Shown: positions 33,913 to 46,399 of the stretch, in pieces
Numbering within the stretch: position 1 is the first letter of the stretch
Layout: every line of letters starts with the position of its first letter
NCBI GenBank assembly: GCA_015680685.1
Contig: MNCI01013895.1
Span: forward strand, 1,367,182-1,431,181
Length of the DNA stretch: 64,000 nt
Direction: 5' to 3'
Origin: Gnetum montanum
Taxonomy: Eukaryota; Streptophyta; Gnetopsida; Gnetales; Gnetaceae
The notes under the pieces: model-generated
Told to the model about the DNA's origin: nothing
The model's database searches: none
The model's input: the letters and a program-made list of their open reading frames with translations, nothing else
Program-made: the position numbers and the translations under genes

Positions 33913-36279
33913 TCATGTAGTTCCTGGTGGCAGTGGCTCCTCCATGGGTGCTTTCCCTTTGTCACATGCTCCAAGCTTTGAAGGTTGACGATGCTAAAGA
34001 ATATCCTGGAGCTTCTCCTCTTCAGTCCAAGGGTCCTGTGCCATCCATGCTAATGCTTCGATGTTTGATGGAGTCGGCACTTCCCACGGACAGGGTAGTT
34101 GTGGGAACATCTGATTAGCTTTGACATACCACACTGCAAACACCCGTCGTTCCTCTTCATAGGCTCTAGCTTTGTCCTTGTATTCGTGAAGCTCTATTAG
34201 CTATTGAGCCAAGTTGGTTGCAACATCTTTTTGTCCTTGGTAGCTTTCTTTTACCACCACAAGTTTAGAATTTATGACATCTAGTTTTTCATCCAACTTC
34301 TTTCGCTCTGCAAATTCTGCTTCATATTTGATATGGGTGGAAGCTACCTGCTGCTCAAGCTCTGACCTTGGGTGTCCTGTTGTTAACATGGCTAGGTTGG
34401 CATATCGAAGGTTTGCCAACTCCATGTATTCAATCAAGTCTTGGATCTGCAGGTCCCAGTTCTTAATCTCCGCTTGGTGGGCGAAAGCATAAGTGTCCAT
34501 TATGGCCCCCCAATTAGTGTGCTGGGCACTAATGCTGTTGATTTGGGCCTTGGTCATATGGATCTCCTTCTCCAGGATTTGTTTGTACATCCCCACCTAA
34601 CCACAAAAATGCTCCTTTAGCATCGTGTGTCGTTTAGCCTCATTCTGCCACGCGCTAATCTCGATGGCTGATTTTTGTCGAATAGCGCGTACCTCCTCCA
34701 TTAAGAGGGTTCGATTCTCTCTGGCTAAACGGCTTACATCCCGGTTGACTCGAATGAACTTTTCTCGCAACTGATGAAAGTGTTCATCAAGAACATTCTT
34801 TTGTTTCTCCATAGAAGTCAAACGAAGGTTATCTGCAACCAACTGCTTATTCTCTTCTTGTAAGGCCTTGAGTGCCTTAGGATGCACATGTGTTTGCGTC
34901 TTTGCTGCGGAGGCATCCCAAGTGGCCGTCTCCTTTTCTTCTTCCACCTTCTTATTTTCTACAATTAGTTTTGTTAGTTTCTTTGTTCTAAAGTTGTCTA
35001 GCTAGTCTGTGAGAACAAATTGCAAAGGATCCTGCTATGCTGCTTGTAAGGCTACGAGCTACTCTTGTAGTTTATGCATTTCATCTTCAGCATGCTCGAC
35101 CCTTACTTCGGATATGACCAGCTTCTCCTTTGTGGAAATGAGGTCTGATTGAATTACTGTTACATCCTGGGGGATGTCAAACAAAGACGTCAAAACTTGT
35201 CCTGTTTGAAGAAATCTGTCCAATGCATCCTCATGTTTCGCAGGAGTCATTGAGGTTTCGGCAATAGTTTGAGCATCACGTGCTCCTGAAAGATCTGCTG
35301 GTGGTACAATAGGCACATTGAAGGACTCTTTGATGTGGTCAGCGACCACTTCAGCAGCTCCCGTGGCATCCTGGTGTTGCATGACTACCATAGTGGCCCC
35401 TTCACCAGTCTCTAACTACACTTGAAAAGATGTCGCATTTCTAGAGATCTGTTGTGACCATCTGCTTTCCCCTCCTCCTATTTGTATTGATAACTCACCC
35501 CTTGTGTGATCTACTGAAATAGTAGGCTGGTCAGCATCATCGATGACGTGGAAGAGATTTGCGTCATCACGACTTCCCCAACTAACCATCTCGGCGATGG
35601 CCCGAAGATGGCTCATCGACGGTCTATAGTCTTGTGGCGGCAGCTGATCCTAGCCTGTGATGGATCCTACTTCTTGTTGTTGACTAGGACCTATGGCTGG
35701 AGCTTTATCTCTACCATAAGCCTTCTCTAACCAATCCTTTCGCACATCAGGGTCTGATCAGGTAGATAACCAAGCAACATGGGGGCCTAAATTTGGAAGG
35801 TTTAACACTTTCGAAATTGCCTATGCAAAAAAATCTACTGTCACACCACCGATGTTAACTATGGTGCCTTTCTCCTTATTGTGCCAGAATAGGTACGTTT
35901 TGCCTAAGTACCATGCACCACTTTCAGAGAGGACAGGCCATAAGGGAGACCCCTTAAGGTGATCCCTAATAGCCTCAAGAGTGAACTCTGCAAAAGATTC
36001 TAAGTTAAGTTCCACAATCACTGAAGCAATTGTGGACTTTGTATGGATAGCCTAAACACATTTAGGGGACAACGTGAGTTGTTGTCCTGGTTTAGGCGCA
36101 GCAACAACTCCTCCTTCTACTTGCCCGGATCGTCTGGTAGGAGGTTCTTCTTGATGGATACTGAATGAGTGCACCTCCTATTCGGTATGTTGTCCAGCAG
36201 GACCTTGCCTTCTACCTCTCCTAGGTTGTTTTGCTCCACCTTGGACAGGACCCTCCTGCTGTGAGCATTTCGAGGCCAT
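33913..36279 (-). pseudogene. Athila-lineage downstream coiled-coil ORF, copy C (best preserved)
   Basis: The ATG at 36279 directly follows a splice acceptor, GTGATTGCAG. Domains by position: basic/Gln-rich N-terminus; SPLWPVL and WYLGKTYLFW at about 35945-35875; GGVTVDFF and VLNLPNLG (35850-35780), a pattern shared with uncharacterised plant retroelement proteins; a second block ending IGGGESRWSQQI (35490-35440); DHIKESFNVPIVPP (35345-35300). Long alternating charged/hydrophobic helices that look like coiled coil follow from 35240 to 34200, then LPCPWEVPTPSNIEALAWM near 34090. The stop is at 33915-33913. About 789 codons with roughly nine stops, the least decayed copy. No signal peptide or membrane segment. 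Function unknown. Confidence 0.8.
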
Positions 36280-36689
36280 CTGCAATCACATACGCCAAAC
36301 GTTAGTAAGGTTTTTTTAAAATCAAGTTATACCTTACTACTTGCCTTAATTAAAGATCGTATATTATAATGTGTGATCGTGCTCGAAAATTATAATGATG
36401 AGTCCTATGACTTAGGTGGATTGTCATTTTAATCTCCTGGTATACTTGAGGTCATATGATTTTTGGCACAATGTTTCTAAGTGTTAGTATTAATTACCCT
36501 AATTGATGTCCTTTGGGCGATGACAAATTTCAAAAAATTTAGGCACTTTTCGGCAAGTTTCTCTTCCCCATGACTAAACTGAACACTCTGGGTTCAAGTA
36601 GGTTCAAACGAAATTAAAATCGGAGTACCAGCGCGCGAGATATAAGTGCAAAAGCAAGGGTCATGCAATCGCAAGTCGCAAAGAAAAAG

Positions 36690-36845
36690 TTCAAAAATTC
36701 CCCCCGCGTAAATGGCCAAATGATGCTAAGTGTTGCGGTGGGGGTTCCTATTTATAGGTAAATAGGACGCGATATAGCATACGGTACATCACGTACATGA
36801 TATCACGTGGGACGTGAAATCGCGTACATGATATCTCGTCCCAAC
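36690..36845 (-). promoter_or_regulatory. Internal promoter of ORF C with GATATC repeats
   Basis: TATAAATA on the minus strand at 36756-36749, about 470 bp upstream of the ATG. Immediately upstream of it (36768-36840) are GACGCGATAT, ACATGATATCACGTGGG and ACATGATATCTCG, the same palindromic words found in the U3 of this element's LTRs (33610-33735). The leader between TATA and ATG has no ORF. Confidence 0.6.
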
Positions 36846-37636
36846 TAAGGTGAGACACATGAAAAAGACTGAATTTTTAATGATTTTCTTGAAATTAATG
36901 ATGTAAAACAAGGATATTAACAAGGATTAATATATTCAAGGGTAATTACATTAATTTGAGAGGCACTTTGAATGATAATGATGTGAGTTTAGCGATTAAA
37001 AATTTGGCAGTTATGAAGAAAAGGGAATGTAATGGTACATTGGAATGTTAAAATTTTGAGGGATAATAATAGGGAAAGAAATTTATGAAAAACTAAGCTG
37101 AGGGTAAGAAAATGTGTGTTCTAGCTAGAAAATTAATGAAGATTACAACAAAATTACACAAGTGGATCCTCCCCAAAGCAGGTTTCAACCTATTATGCCC
37201 TTATGTAATCACACTTAAAGTGTCTGTGGGCACTAGAAGGGTTAAATGTAATCCACACTAACTCCACAAAACACACACATGTAAATATCACCGAAATGAG
37301 ATTAAGATTCTATGCTACATGGGACACAAGCTACAATTACACGAACAGTGAGATGAGACGAAGTAGAGAAAGGGATCGTAGAGATCGGGACATGAGGTAA
37401 CTAACCCAGGGCACAATGAATCCTGTGTGTAAAGCATGATTAATGTGTCATTAACCCATCGTTCCAAGATTAGGACCAAGTCCATTCCTCTAATCAGTGA
37501 CATCGCATTGTTTCATCCCATGATGAACAACTATGAGAGTACCATAACAACAAGGCATATGATCACTTGGTGTTTAGTACAAGGGAGGAGTGATTTTTTT
37601 TTGTGGCACTTCCTTTTTCTTTTTATTTTCTTTTTC
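36846..37636 (-). other. Pol-to-ORF spacer of element X
   Basis: The segment around 37150-37220 (GTGGATCCTCCCCAAAGCAGG, TTATGCCCTTATGTAA) matches the spacers downstream of integrase in B (41475-41530) and D (56955-57000). X therefore once had, or was derived from an element with, the normal pol-spacer order. No gene. Confidence 0.6.
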
Positions 37637-38152
37637 NNNNNNNNNNNNNNNNNNNNNNNNNNNNNNNNNNNNNNNNNNNNNNNNNNNNNNNNNNNNNNNN
37701 NNNNNNNNNNNNNNNNNNNNNNNNNNNNNNNNNNNNNNNNNNNNNNNNNNNNNNNNNNNNNNNNNNNNNNNNNNNNNNNNNNNNNNNNNNNNNNNNNNNN
37801 NNNNNNNNNNNNNNNNNNNNNNNNNNNNNNNNNNNNNNNNNNNNNNNNNNNNNNNNNNNNNNNNNNNNNNNNNNNNNNNNNNNNNNNNNNNNNNNNNNNN
37901 NNNNNNNNNNNNNNNNNNNNNNNNNNNNNNNNNNNNNNNNNNNNNNNNNNNNNNNNNNNNNNNNNNNNNNNNNNNNNNNNNNNNNNNNNNNNNNNNNNNN
38001 NNNNNNNNNNNNNNNNNNNNNNNNNNNNNNNNNNNNNNNNNNNNNNNNNNNNNNNNNNNNNNNNNNNNNNNNNNNNNNNNNNNNNNNNNNNNNNNNNNNN
38101 NNNNNNNNNNNNNNNNNNNNNNNNNNNNNNNNNNNNNNNNNNNNNNNNNNNN
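37637..38152. other. Assembly gap (516 N)
   Basis: Run of N between the gag C-terminal part and the spacer of element X. Its true length is unknown. Long frames drawn across it are artefacts. Confidence 0.99.
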
Positions 38153-39843
38153 GAAATATTGAAGCTGGTCCATACTTATCACCTTGGATTTCACATACTT
38201 TATAATAAACACAATGGGGCACTTCATACGATGTAGTTCCCAGATAACGAGTTGACCCACTATGATGTTTAGGACCGTTAGATGGTATGCAAGGATTAGG
38301 ATGATGCCTCCCATGGTTGTGTTCATTGGGCCTTATGGTTTTTGGAGTGTTAGTTGGTGGCCCTGATGAAGTTACATGAGGCATTGGGTTCGAAGGTAAG
38401 GGTGCACCATAGGGTTGAACTTGTGCTGGGTTGGAAGATGCAGTGGCCTCAGAGTTATGTTGTCCCTTCCTACAATTGTGTTTAAAGAAAGAACGCCTGT
38501 GATGTTGAGGAGGCTCTTCACTACTGTTAGTAGCAGCAGCACAAGTGTTGTTCATGAGTTGCGGTGGTACAAACACCTTAGGAATAGTTGGTGGCATTGT
38601 GGAAGGATAGAAAGGATGAGAATGTTGAAAGTTAGGAGGAGCGTAAGGTGCACAAGGTGGTGGTTATGTTGGAGGTATGGGCTGATGGTTTTGTGGAGAA
38701 TAGTATTATGGTGAGATAGAGTATGGTGGCCCGAATGAAGAAACAGGATGTTGGACGTTATAAGCATTTGGATTCGGAAAATGTGAAGGGTGCCTCCAGT
38801 ATAAGGGTGATCTCCCCCATGACTGGGATTGTTGCCACTATGGTCTAACACAGTATCTCTGTATGAACTCTGGATGTAATTCATTTTCCCACTGCTCCTA
38901 TAGATGTAACAATATTGGGCATTGGCCTTTGGGGTGATTGTACAGGCATATGTTGCACTCATGTGTATGATTAGTAGTTGAGCGCTTATTCCCTTCATTC
39001 CTTTTTTCCAAATGTCTAATGTTTTGTCCTGCTTCTTGGGTTTTCAACACCCTATCTCCAATGATGTTGATATATTCTCCACACTTTTGATTCATCCATT
39101 CCAACATTTTATTGATCTTTGCCTCGGCTTCTTCTNCCTCAGGCATACATTCCTAAGGTCTCTCTTGTCTCATTACGTAGCCCATCAATGATATGATACA
39201 TTAGCCTTTCCTCGGAAAACCCATGGCCTGGATAGTTGTTTAACAGTGAATAATATCTTTCTAAGGCCATGTCCAAGGGTTCATGTTGTGCTTGTTTCCA
39301 TCCTTGGATTTGTTTCCTCAAGGCTGACACTCTTACATAGGTTTGATATTTTTCGTTAAAGACTTCTACCATTGTTGACTAGCGTCGTATCGAATTTGGT
39401 TTTAACGATCTATACCATACTTTAGCTTGGTCAATGAGTGTCATCGGAAAGAGCTTCAATTTTTGCCAACTGTTATCAATGTTATTCCATGTGCAGGCAT
39501 CGTAGAAGGCTAGTAAATGTTGATGCGAATCTAAGTCATAGCCTCCTAAAAATTTTAGAAAGTTGTTTAAATCGAGCCTGGGTAGTTGGCTCTCTTTACA
39601 ATGCCTACGTGAGATTCGAACAGCCTCTTGTATTTTTGTGAAGCTTGTAGTGGCCAGTGGAGGTTCATAATCATCTAGTAAGTTAGGCTTTCGTGTGTTG
39701 TGATGATGTTATTTTTGTTCATTCTTATAGGAAACTCCCACTTTAGGTTGTATACTCAAATCTTCATCGTTATATAGTTCGTTGGTTCTCCAATGAACTT
39801 TCTCACTAAGTGTGGCGTTATTATCATCTTGTAGGAGAGGCAT
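38153..39843 (-). pseudogene. gag: gag of element X
   Basis: ATG at 39843 (MPLLQDDNN). The capsid domain lies at about 39560-39150 (LLAFYDACTW, WQKLKLFPMTLI, AKVWYRSLKPNSI, FNEKYQTY, EPLDMALERYYSLLNNYPGH). A CCHC knuckle, CNICLYNHPKGQC, is near 38960-38915. The following Pro/His/Asn-rich tail runs into the gap. The N at 39136 coincides with a frame change and may hide a small unjoined segment. Stops are few, so this gag is better preserved than those of A, B and F. Confidence 0.85.
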
Positions 39844-39956
39844 TGTTGTGTGTGAATTTATGTGACTTTTTATAATTTCTTCTTTTTAAGAGATATATCA
39901 TTAAGTTCTTTACAGCGACCTTGTATGATATAACTAATCTAGATAACTAGCACCAT

Positions 39957-39974
39957 CCTCGGCAACGACGCCTA
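39957..39974 (-). other. Primer-binding site of element X (tRNA-Asp type)
   Basis: Minus strand AGGCGTCGTTGCCGAGGA, adjoining the 5' LTR end, agrees with the tRNA-Asp complement TGGCGCCGTTGCCGGGGA at 15 of 18 positions. 39844-39956 is leader. Confidence 0.8.
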
Positions 39975-40961
39975 TGATGAGAGGCGAGGTATCCCTACAC
40001 TCAACCATACGAAACAAGTGTCGCACGTGCGATCCGGTCAAACTCTGCAGATGGACTAGTTGTGGCACCTAGATAGTTAGCCTTAGGTTGTAGTTCGCTG
40101 TCTTCCCACCTGGACTAGTATTGCATATGTCACATATGGTTTAGTCTAGACGAGGTGTAGATGTGTTCTAATCTATGCTACTCTTGATGGAAATGGAAAA
40201 TAATATTAACTAATCTAAGCTAAGAGGGAAAGGGTAAGAAAATCTAATCTAGCCTAAGTGCGACGAGCAACCGATTCCTTGATCAACCGTACACATCTTG
40301 GACTTCGTGCACGACTACCATTGAGACTACCAAGTGTAGCTCCAAGGTACGCCACTAGGATTACCAAGCGTAGATCCCAAATACGCCACTGGGTTACCAA
40401 GCGTAGATCCTGGATACGCCATTGGGCTACCAAGCAGTCACACTTAAATGCTCGTAATCAAGTCGTACTCGTTCCGCTTCTAGGAGTTTAAGGGTGAGAG
40501 ACTAATTGCGATGAGCAACGGATTCCTTGACTGGCCGTACACACCCATAGATGCTCATAGTCAAGTCGTACTCATACCGTGCTATGAAAGAAATAAATAA
40601 CATTAAATAAATAACAAATAAATAAACTAAGTGAATGTTGCAATGATGAAGTAATCTCAATCTTTATTGCCGGTCATGTGCGTGTCCAAGTACGACACAC
40701 TCGAATAAAGACACCATCCAATCACATTCACCACACTGCGGGCAGACATAGGAAAAATGCTAACTCTGGAGGGATCAAACTGCCAGAGCTTCGCTACTAT
40801 CTAACTGGGATCCCGAATGAGGGAGAGCCACTTCTTATTTATAGATATGGTGGCAGACTACGATATCGTAGGGAAGACGCGATATCGTGGGGGATGCAAT
40901 ATCGCGGCGGACATGATATCACGTACACGATATCGCGGCCTATGCAAATCACGTCTCATCA
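39975..40961 (-). repeat. 5' LTR of element X
   Basis: Copy of 32738-33741, about 17 bp shorter, with fewer GATATC palindromes in U3. In a 91-bp stretch compared by eye (about 40060-40150) it differs at five positions from the 3' LTR; near the end the difference is higher and mostly at CpG-like sites. Confidence 0.88.
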
Positions 40962-40966
40962 AAAAC

Positions 40967-41230
40967 CTTAAGGTTTTTGGCGCCCATGATAAAGATCTTA
41001 CCTCTAGTAAGTGTAAGATTGAAAAATGGAGTGATTTGAACAAATGGTTAGGAAGTTATGAGTTCTGAAAGGTTTTAGGCTCTGAAAAATTTCAAAAACT
41101 CCCCTTGTGTTATGAGCAATTTGCAAAAAATTACAAAGTGTCCAACAATATATATAATATCTAAGCAATGTGTCGACGAGGCCTCATCAATGTAGTCAAT
41201 AACCACCATTGAATTGGTCAAACATTAAAA
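40967..41230 (-). promoter_or_regulatory. Internal promoter and leader of ORF B
   Basis: Minus-strand TATA-like run TATTATATATATTG at about 41155-41142. Upstream of it CGACGAGGCCTCATCAATG (41170-41188) matches the AGGCCTCATCGATG words in the LTR U3 of B and D. Downstream, AGAGGTAAGATC (about 40997-40986) is a good splice donor toward the ORF, conserved in D. Confidence 0.5.
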
Positions 41231-42756
41231 ATACAAGGATTTTTTGGATGAAATTAGGATTAAAGGAAAGCTTAGAAGACCAAGAATAGTATGAAAACAT
41301 GAGAAGACAATGTTGAAGCTCATAAATTTGGAAAAATGGAGAAAAATTAATTTAGTGGATGAATGAAATGAAAGATTAAGGAGTATTGAGTGGTTTATGC
41401 AATGGAATACATGAAAGATCAAATTTTGGTGATGTCAAAGGTAAGGAACCTTAACTAATCAAGCTAAGAGCTATGCAAGTGGGTCCTCCCCATAGCAGGT
41501 TCATGCCCTTTTTGCCATTGCATAACCTCAACTAAGAAGTCGATGGACCTGATAGTTGATTTAATGATCATGACAAGTTAAGCACCAACCTGAAAGAATC
41601 CACTCAAGAATCCCAACACATCAAACAAGACATAGAGCATAATATAGAACTTGACAGTGAGGTGAGTTACGACAGCATGGATGAATGTTAAAAAAGGTGG
41701 AATGGAATTCCAAATTGAGGTTATAATAAGTCTCTTATGGAATTTATGGTTAAAATGACCTAGGAAGTCCCATCCTCAGTCTAGACCAAAACCATTTGCT
41801 TTTAGTGACTTCGCATCACCACTCTAAGACCAATCCACTCACTCAAGACAAAAGAATGCTTCCACAGAGCAACCACCATTCCACAAAGAGAAGAAAAGAG
41901 AAGTATGAAGTAAGAGAGAGAAGGCCTTAGTTAGAGGGAACCTTCCAGAATAGGTGCATGTTATTTAAGTCCCATAACCAGTGCTTGTAATGTATTTATT
42001 TGTCCAAGGGATGTGCTTTGAATTCCCATTGGTTTTTTTTTTTTTTGAAATGGAAACCACACCATGCAAGGACTTATTTGTGTCAAAGGGATGTGCTTTG
42101 AATTCCCATAGTTTTTTTTCTCATATGGGAACCACACCATGCAACAATGTTATTTAACTTTCTATTAGTGATTGGTGTGGAATGGCAAGAAATCTGTGAA
42201 GAACACTCAAGCACTCAATCAAGTAGAAGAGTACAAAGGATAATGAGTCCCCTTGAAGTCACACCCTTTACAAACCTTTAAATCCTTCATAATTACAAAA
42301 ATACCAAGGTCACCAATTGATTAAAAGTTTCTTTAATGAAAGGAGATCTTAAATTCACAAAACAAGGAAAAACATAGAGTTCATTGGATGGGTGAATAAC
42401 GTGGACTCACTACCTATTCCATGAAAAATAAACCATGTCAAAGTCATCGGACATCAAAATTCAAAAATAGAAACCAAACATCAATAATCACACATTGAGC
42501 ATAAACCATCATTAGTAAACAACAATAGCAGCATTATGTATTGTGACAATAAAGTACTTTTTACTAGAAAAAAATGAGGAAATATCACACTTAAATCAAA
42601 CCAAACAAAGAAAAATATATAAGAAAATGTAAAATAGTCAAGAAAGTTCAAAATTACTAAAGATGATGTAAGATTAGAAAAATTAAAAAATCAAGAATTT
42701 GTAAAAATTAAAAATGTGTAAACCAAAAAGTAGAAAAATCAAGAGCCAATTTGATG
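41231..42756 (-). other. Integrase-to-ORF spacer of element B
   Basis: No gene. It matches 56700-58250 of element D throughout. It contains an ~80-bp tandem duplication (about 42011-42145; unit with GTGCTTTGAATTCCCAT and AACCACACCATGCAA), which D also has at 57486-57620, so the duplication predates both copies. Confidence 0.7.
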
Positions 42757-45374
42757 GTTAGCATGAATGTCCATCTTTCCCACAACTAAGTTGGAAGGAG
42801 AAGATCCAAAAGATAGAATGTGGTTGTCCATGTGTTGAGGTGGTTTTTGCACTATTCTGTCTTGGTTCTAGGAAAGGCTTCATTTGTTGAATATTGACCA
42901 ACTAATTTTTCTTTGTGCTATTAGGTTTGTATATTATCATGGCCCCATAGGGAAAGGTTTGATTGATTATATAGGGTCCCTCCCACAATATTTGGAATTT
43001 TGTCTTTTAGGGTACATGTGTGGGGTTTCAGTAGAGAACCTTATCTCCTAGTTGAAGTTTTAGTTTCTTGATTCTAAGGTCATGAAGTTGCTTGCTAAAT
43101 GCCTTATTCACCTCATTCAAGAATAGGACCACTAACCAATTTTCATCCAATACATTCAGGTTGATCAATCTTTCCTTCTGTGCTACACTTAGGTCAAGGT
43201 TTAGATCATTGGTTGTTGAGAATGTATGAAGCTCAAATTGGATTGGGAGCTTTGGAAGCTTCCCATACACTAACTTGTAGGAAGAATAGTCAATATGAAG
43301 TTTCCAATTTGAACAATAAGTCCAAAGAGCATCATTAAGCTTTGTACTCCAATTCTTCCTATACTTGCTAATGGTTTGCGTTAGTATTTTTGTAATCTCC
43401 TAGTTGGTTACCTCTACTTAACCATTGGCTTGGGGGTGATAAGGTGTTCTTAAATTATGTTCTACCCCCAAGCATTGCATTGACTTTCTAAATGTGGCAC
43501 CTATGAAATGAGTTCCATTATTAGAAATTAGTGAACATGGCACCCTAATCCTATTCATGATATTTTCTTATATAAATTTAGCAACAATGGATGATGTACA
43601 ATCAATAACGGTTGCAACTTCTACCCATTTTGTGCAATAGTCAACTACTACTATAATATATGCCTTTCCATTGGACATGGATGTGATGGAACCTAAGAAA
43701 TCAACACCCCATATTTCGAAAGGTTCTAGTGGTTGAATCCATTGTTAAGGACCTTCCATGCAAGTGGTCATCCATCTGTTACATTAACAAGACTTAATAA
43801 ACTAGTGGACATCCCTAAATATTGTGGGCCAATAGCATCTTGCCATTAGGAGTTTCATTGTCATGTGTCTCCCTGCATAGTGGTCTTTGCAAGGACCTTT
43901 GTGAGCATCCTGGAGAACAAACAGTTGATCTTCATCAAGGATATACTAATGAATTAGGACATCAACACACACCTTATAGAGGTGTTTGCTAATTTCCATA
44001 AAGTATTTGACCTAAGGGAGAAATTGTTGCTTCTTTCTAAAATCCAAGTCTTGTGGCATCTCCTAAGTGAGAAGATATGTGAGGATGGCATTATACCATG
44101 TTTCTTTTACCAGTGTTTGTTCACTTATTACTCCAATAAAGTCCCATCTTAAGTGAGAGAGGTGGTCACGAGCCACCGTATGACATGAGGGCTCACTGTT
44201 GGCTTATTCATTAGAAAGCTAATTGCACTATGGTTGATATGCATAAATACTTTATAACCAAGCACATAGTGCTTGAACTTTTCTAACATGTACATCACTA
44301 CCATTAATTCTTTCTCTGTGGTGGTGTAATTTAACTATTCTTCCACAATGCTTCAACTCACGTAGTGGATGTAATATGGATGTTTCTTATCATCCATCTA
44401 CATGAGCACTACTTCCAAAACATAGTTAGATGCATCCATCATGATATGAAAGGGTCTGGACCAATGTGGTACTTGTAGGATTGGTGTTTCTATGATTTTC
44501 TCCTTTAATTGTTGAAATACATGTTTACATTCTTTGGTCTAGATAAAAGATGCATCTTTTTTTTTAAGCTCTACCAATGACTTGCGGTCTTAGAGAAATT
44601 CTCAATAAATTATTAGTGGTAGCCAATGTGTCCAAGGAATGACCAAACATCTTTAACAGTATCTAGTTGGCATGTTATTCCTTGGATGACCCTTATCTTT
44701 TTTGCGTCTACCTCAATCCCTTTCTATGAAATTCGATGCCCTAGCACAATGCCTTCTTGGACCATGAGATGGCTCTTTTACTAGGTGAGTTGCAGCTTTG
44801 TCTCCACAAATCTCTTCAATACTTGCTCAAGTCAGTCCAAGGCTTTCTTAAATGTAGCTCCATAAGTGGAAAAGTAATCCATGAAGACTTTAACACCACT
44901 ACTAATTTTCTATTGAAAGATACTAAGGACCAAGCATTGAAAAGTTGTAGGGGCATTGCATAGACCAAATGGCATCTTACAATATGCAAAAGTCCTCCAA
45001 GGACTCATCAACGTTATCTTGGCCTGATCCTCTGGTGCAATTTGGATTTGGTTATAGCCACTATAACCATCCAAAAAGCTATAATAACAATGCCCAAATA
45101 TGGTGTCTAACACTTGATCTACAAATTACAAAGGAAAGTGATCTTTAAATGCTACCATATTCAATAGCCTAAAGTCGATGCAGACCCACCATTTATCATC
45201 CTTCTTTGATACAATTACGAGTGGACTACCCCACTCACTATCCATGATTGAATATATGAACCCCACCTTGAGGAGTTTCTCTATCTCCTCCTTGATGATT
45301 TTCTTTAATTTGGGGTTCAGCTACTTCTACAAGTGCCTTTGAGGATTCATGGTCAAGTTAGTGTAAATGCAATG
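42757..45374 (-). pseudogene. pol: RT, RNase H and integrase of element B
   Basis: From right: DPRIC (45380), RT with DGYSGYNQIQI (about 45075), MPFGLCNAPTTFQ (44970) and the active site reading FMDYFSTYG (about 44895) instead of FMDDFSTYG; RNase H (44450-44150, FHIMMDASN); and the integrase core (43760-43500) with WGVDFLGS and SNNGTHF, where the second catalytic Asp is Asn. The integrase C-terminus (43270-42850) ends KPFLEPRQNS; unlike D, where the Gln codon is a stop, it reads on to about 42757. Dozens of stops and shifts. Athila clade by order and motifs. Confidence 0.85.
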
Positions 45375-46330
45375 CTAGCATATCCTTGGATCGATTCCTA
45401 TTAACTTTGGATATGACAAAGCAAAGGCTATTGACCATTTATTTGTCACTTTCAAAAACTTTTCTTTTTGCTCAGGAGTAGGTTTGGCATTAATGATGAT
45501 CAGTTTACCATTCTTTAAAAATGCATACTCCATACCAACTGGTAAATTTTTTAGTTCTAAGGGCTCTTTCTTGAAGTGATCAGGGATTTCCAACTCTTCC
45601 CAACAAGTATTATCATCTTCATCAAAGAGTTGGAAATGAACTTGTTCAATTTTGTTCATGCTTTCAACATATGCACATGTTAATCTCTCAATTGGTTGCA
45701 TGCATACTATGCTGCTATTTAAATCATCCATTAGCCACTGGGTGTCCTCCTGCTTTGTGATTGCTATGTACAGACACATTTGAATGTTAATTTCTTATGC
45801 ACACTAATTGCATGCCTTAATGTATGCACTCTTGATTAACCAAATCTTTTGCATGCAATTTCACCTATTATCACTGTATGCGATGCATAGAATATGCTTC
45901 TTCTCAATCTTGCCTAGCTCATTTTCATTAGATATTTCTAAAGATAGGTCCCTTATACCCATTCTTGTGTTGACTATGCTTAACCAAGCCCTTCCCATGA
46001 TGATGGAGAAGTCATTCTTCTAGTTGTTCACCTTGATTACTAGAAAATTAGCAAGATATGACCATCCATAAACTATGGTCACAATGTCCTCTATTAATCC
46101 CAAAGGGATAGTAATTGAATGATCTAGTAATTCTAAATGAATATTGCTCTTCTTGAGAGGTGGTAGGTTCTAGGCCTAGTAAATGTCATGGAAGATGAGG
46201 TTAACTCCAAAACCAGAGTTAAGAAGAGATTTTCATAACTCTTGTCCAACAATCTATAGATAGGTGAGTGGATTTCCTAGGTTAGATATTTTCATAGGAA
46301 GATTACCAACCTTGATCTAGTCAAAAATGA
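45375..46330 (-). pseudogene. pro: Protease and linker of element B
   Basis: Protease block at about 46240-45950: LLNSGFGVNLI replaces the usual D-S/L-G-A active site (Asp to Asn), and MGRAWLSIVNT is the second conserved block. An open linker of 134 residues (45779-45375) leads into RT and contains LELKNLPVGMEYAFL, typical of the Athila protease-RT junction. Confidence 0.75.
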
Positions 46331-46399
46331 CATGACTTCGCATTACAATGTAGATAAAAAGGTAGCACTTGGTTTGAAGGACACTCGAAGGTATTCAAT

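Larger units (their letters stand above)
32738..40961 (-). mobile_element. Athila-like element X: gag + coiled-coil ORF, no pol seen
   Basis: Both LTRs (5' 40961-39975, 3' 33741-32738) start TGATGAG and end CTCATCA. Flanks GAAAC (32733-32737) and AAAAC (40962-40966) are a 5-bp target duplication with one transition. Inside: primer-binding site, gag, a 516-N gap, spacer, internal promoter, coiled-coil ORF, polypurine tract. No RT, RNase H or integrase is present in the sequenced part. Unless the gap is far larger than drawn, this is a non-autonomous derivative that would need pol from a relative. Confidence 0.85.

Noticed and set aside
37436-38597. Several long open frames of 190-324 codons across 37436-38597
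   Set aside because: They run through the 516-N gap and consist mostly of undetermined residues. Only the part right of 38153 on the minus strand is real (gag of element X).
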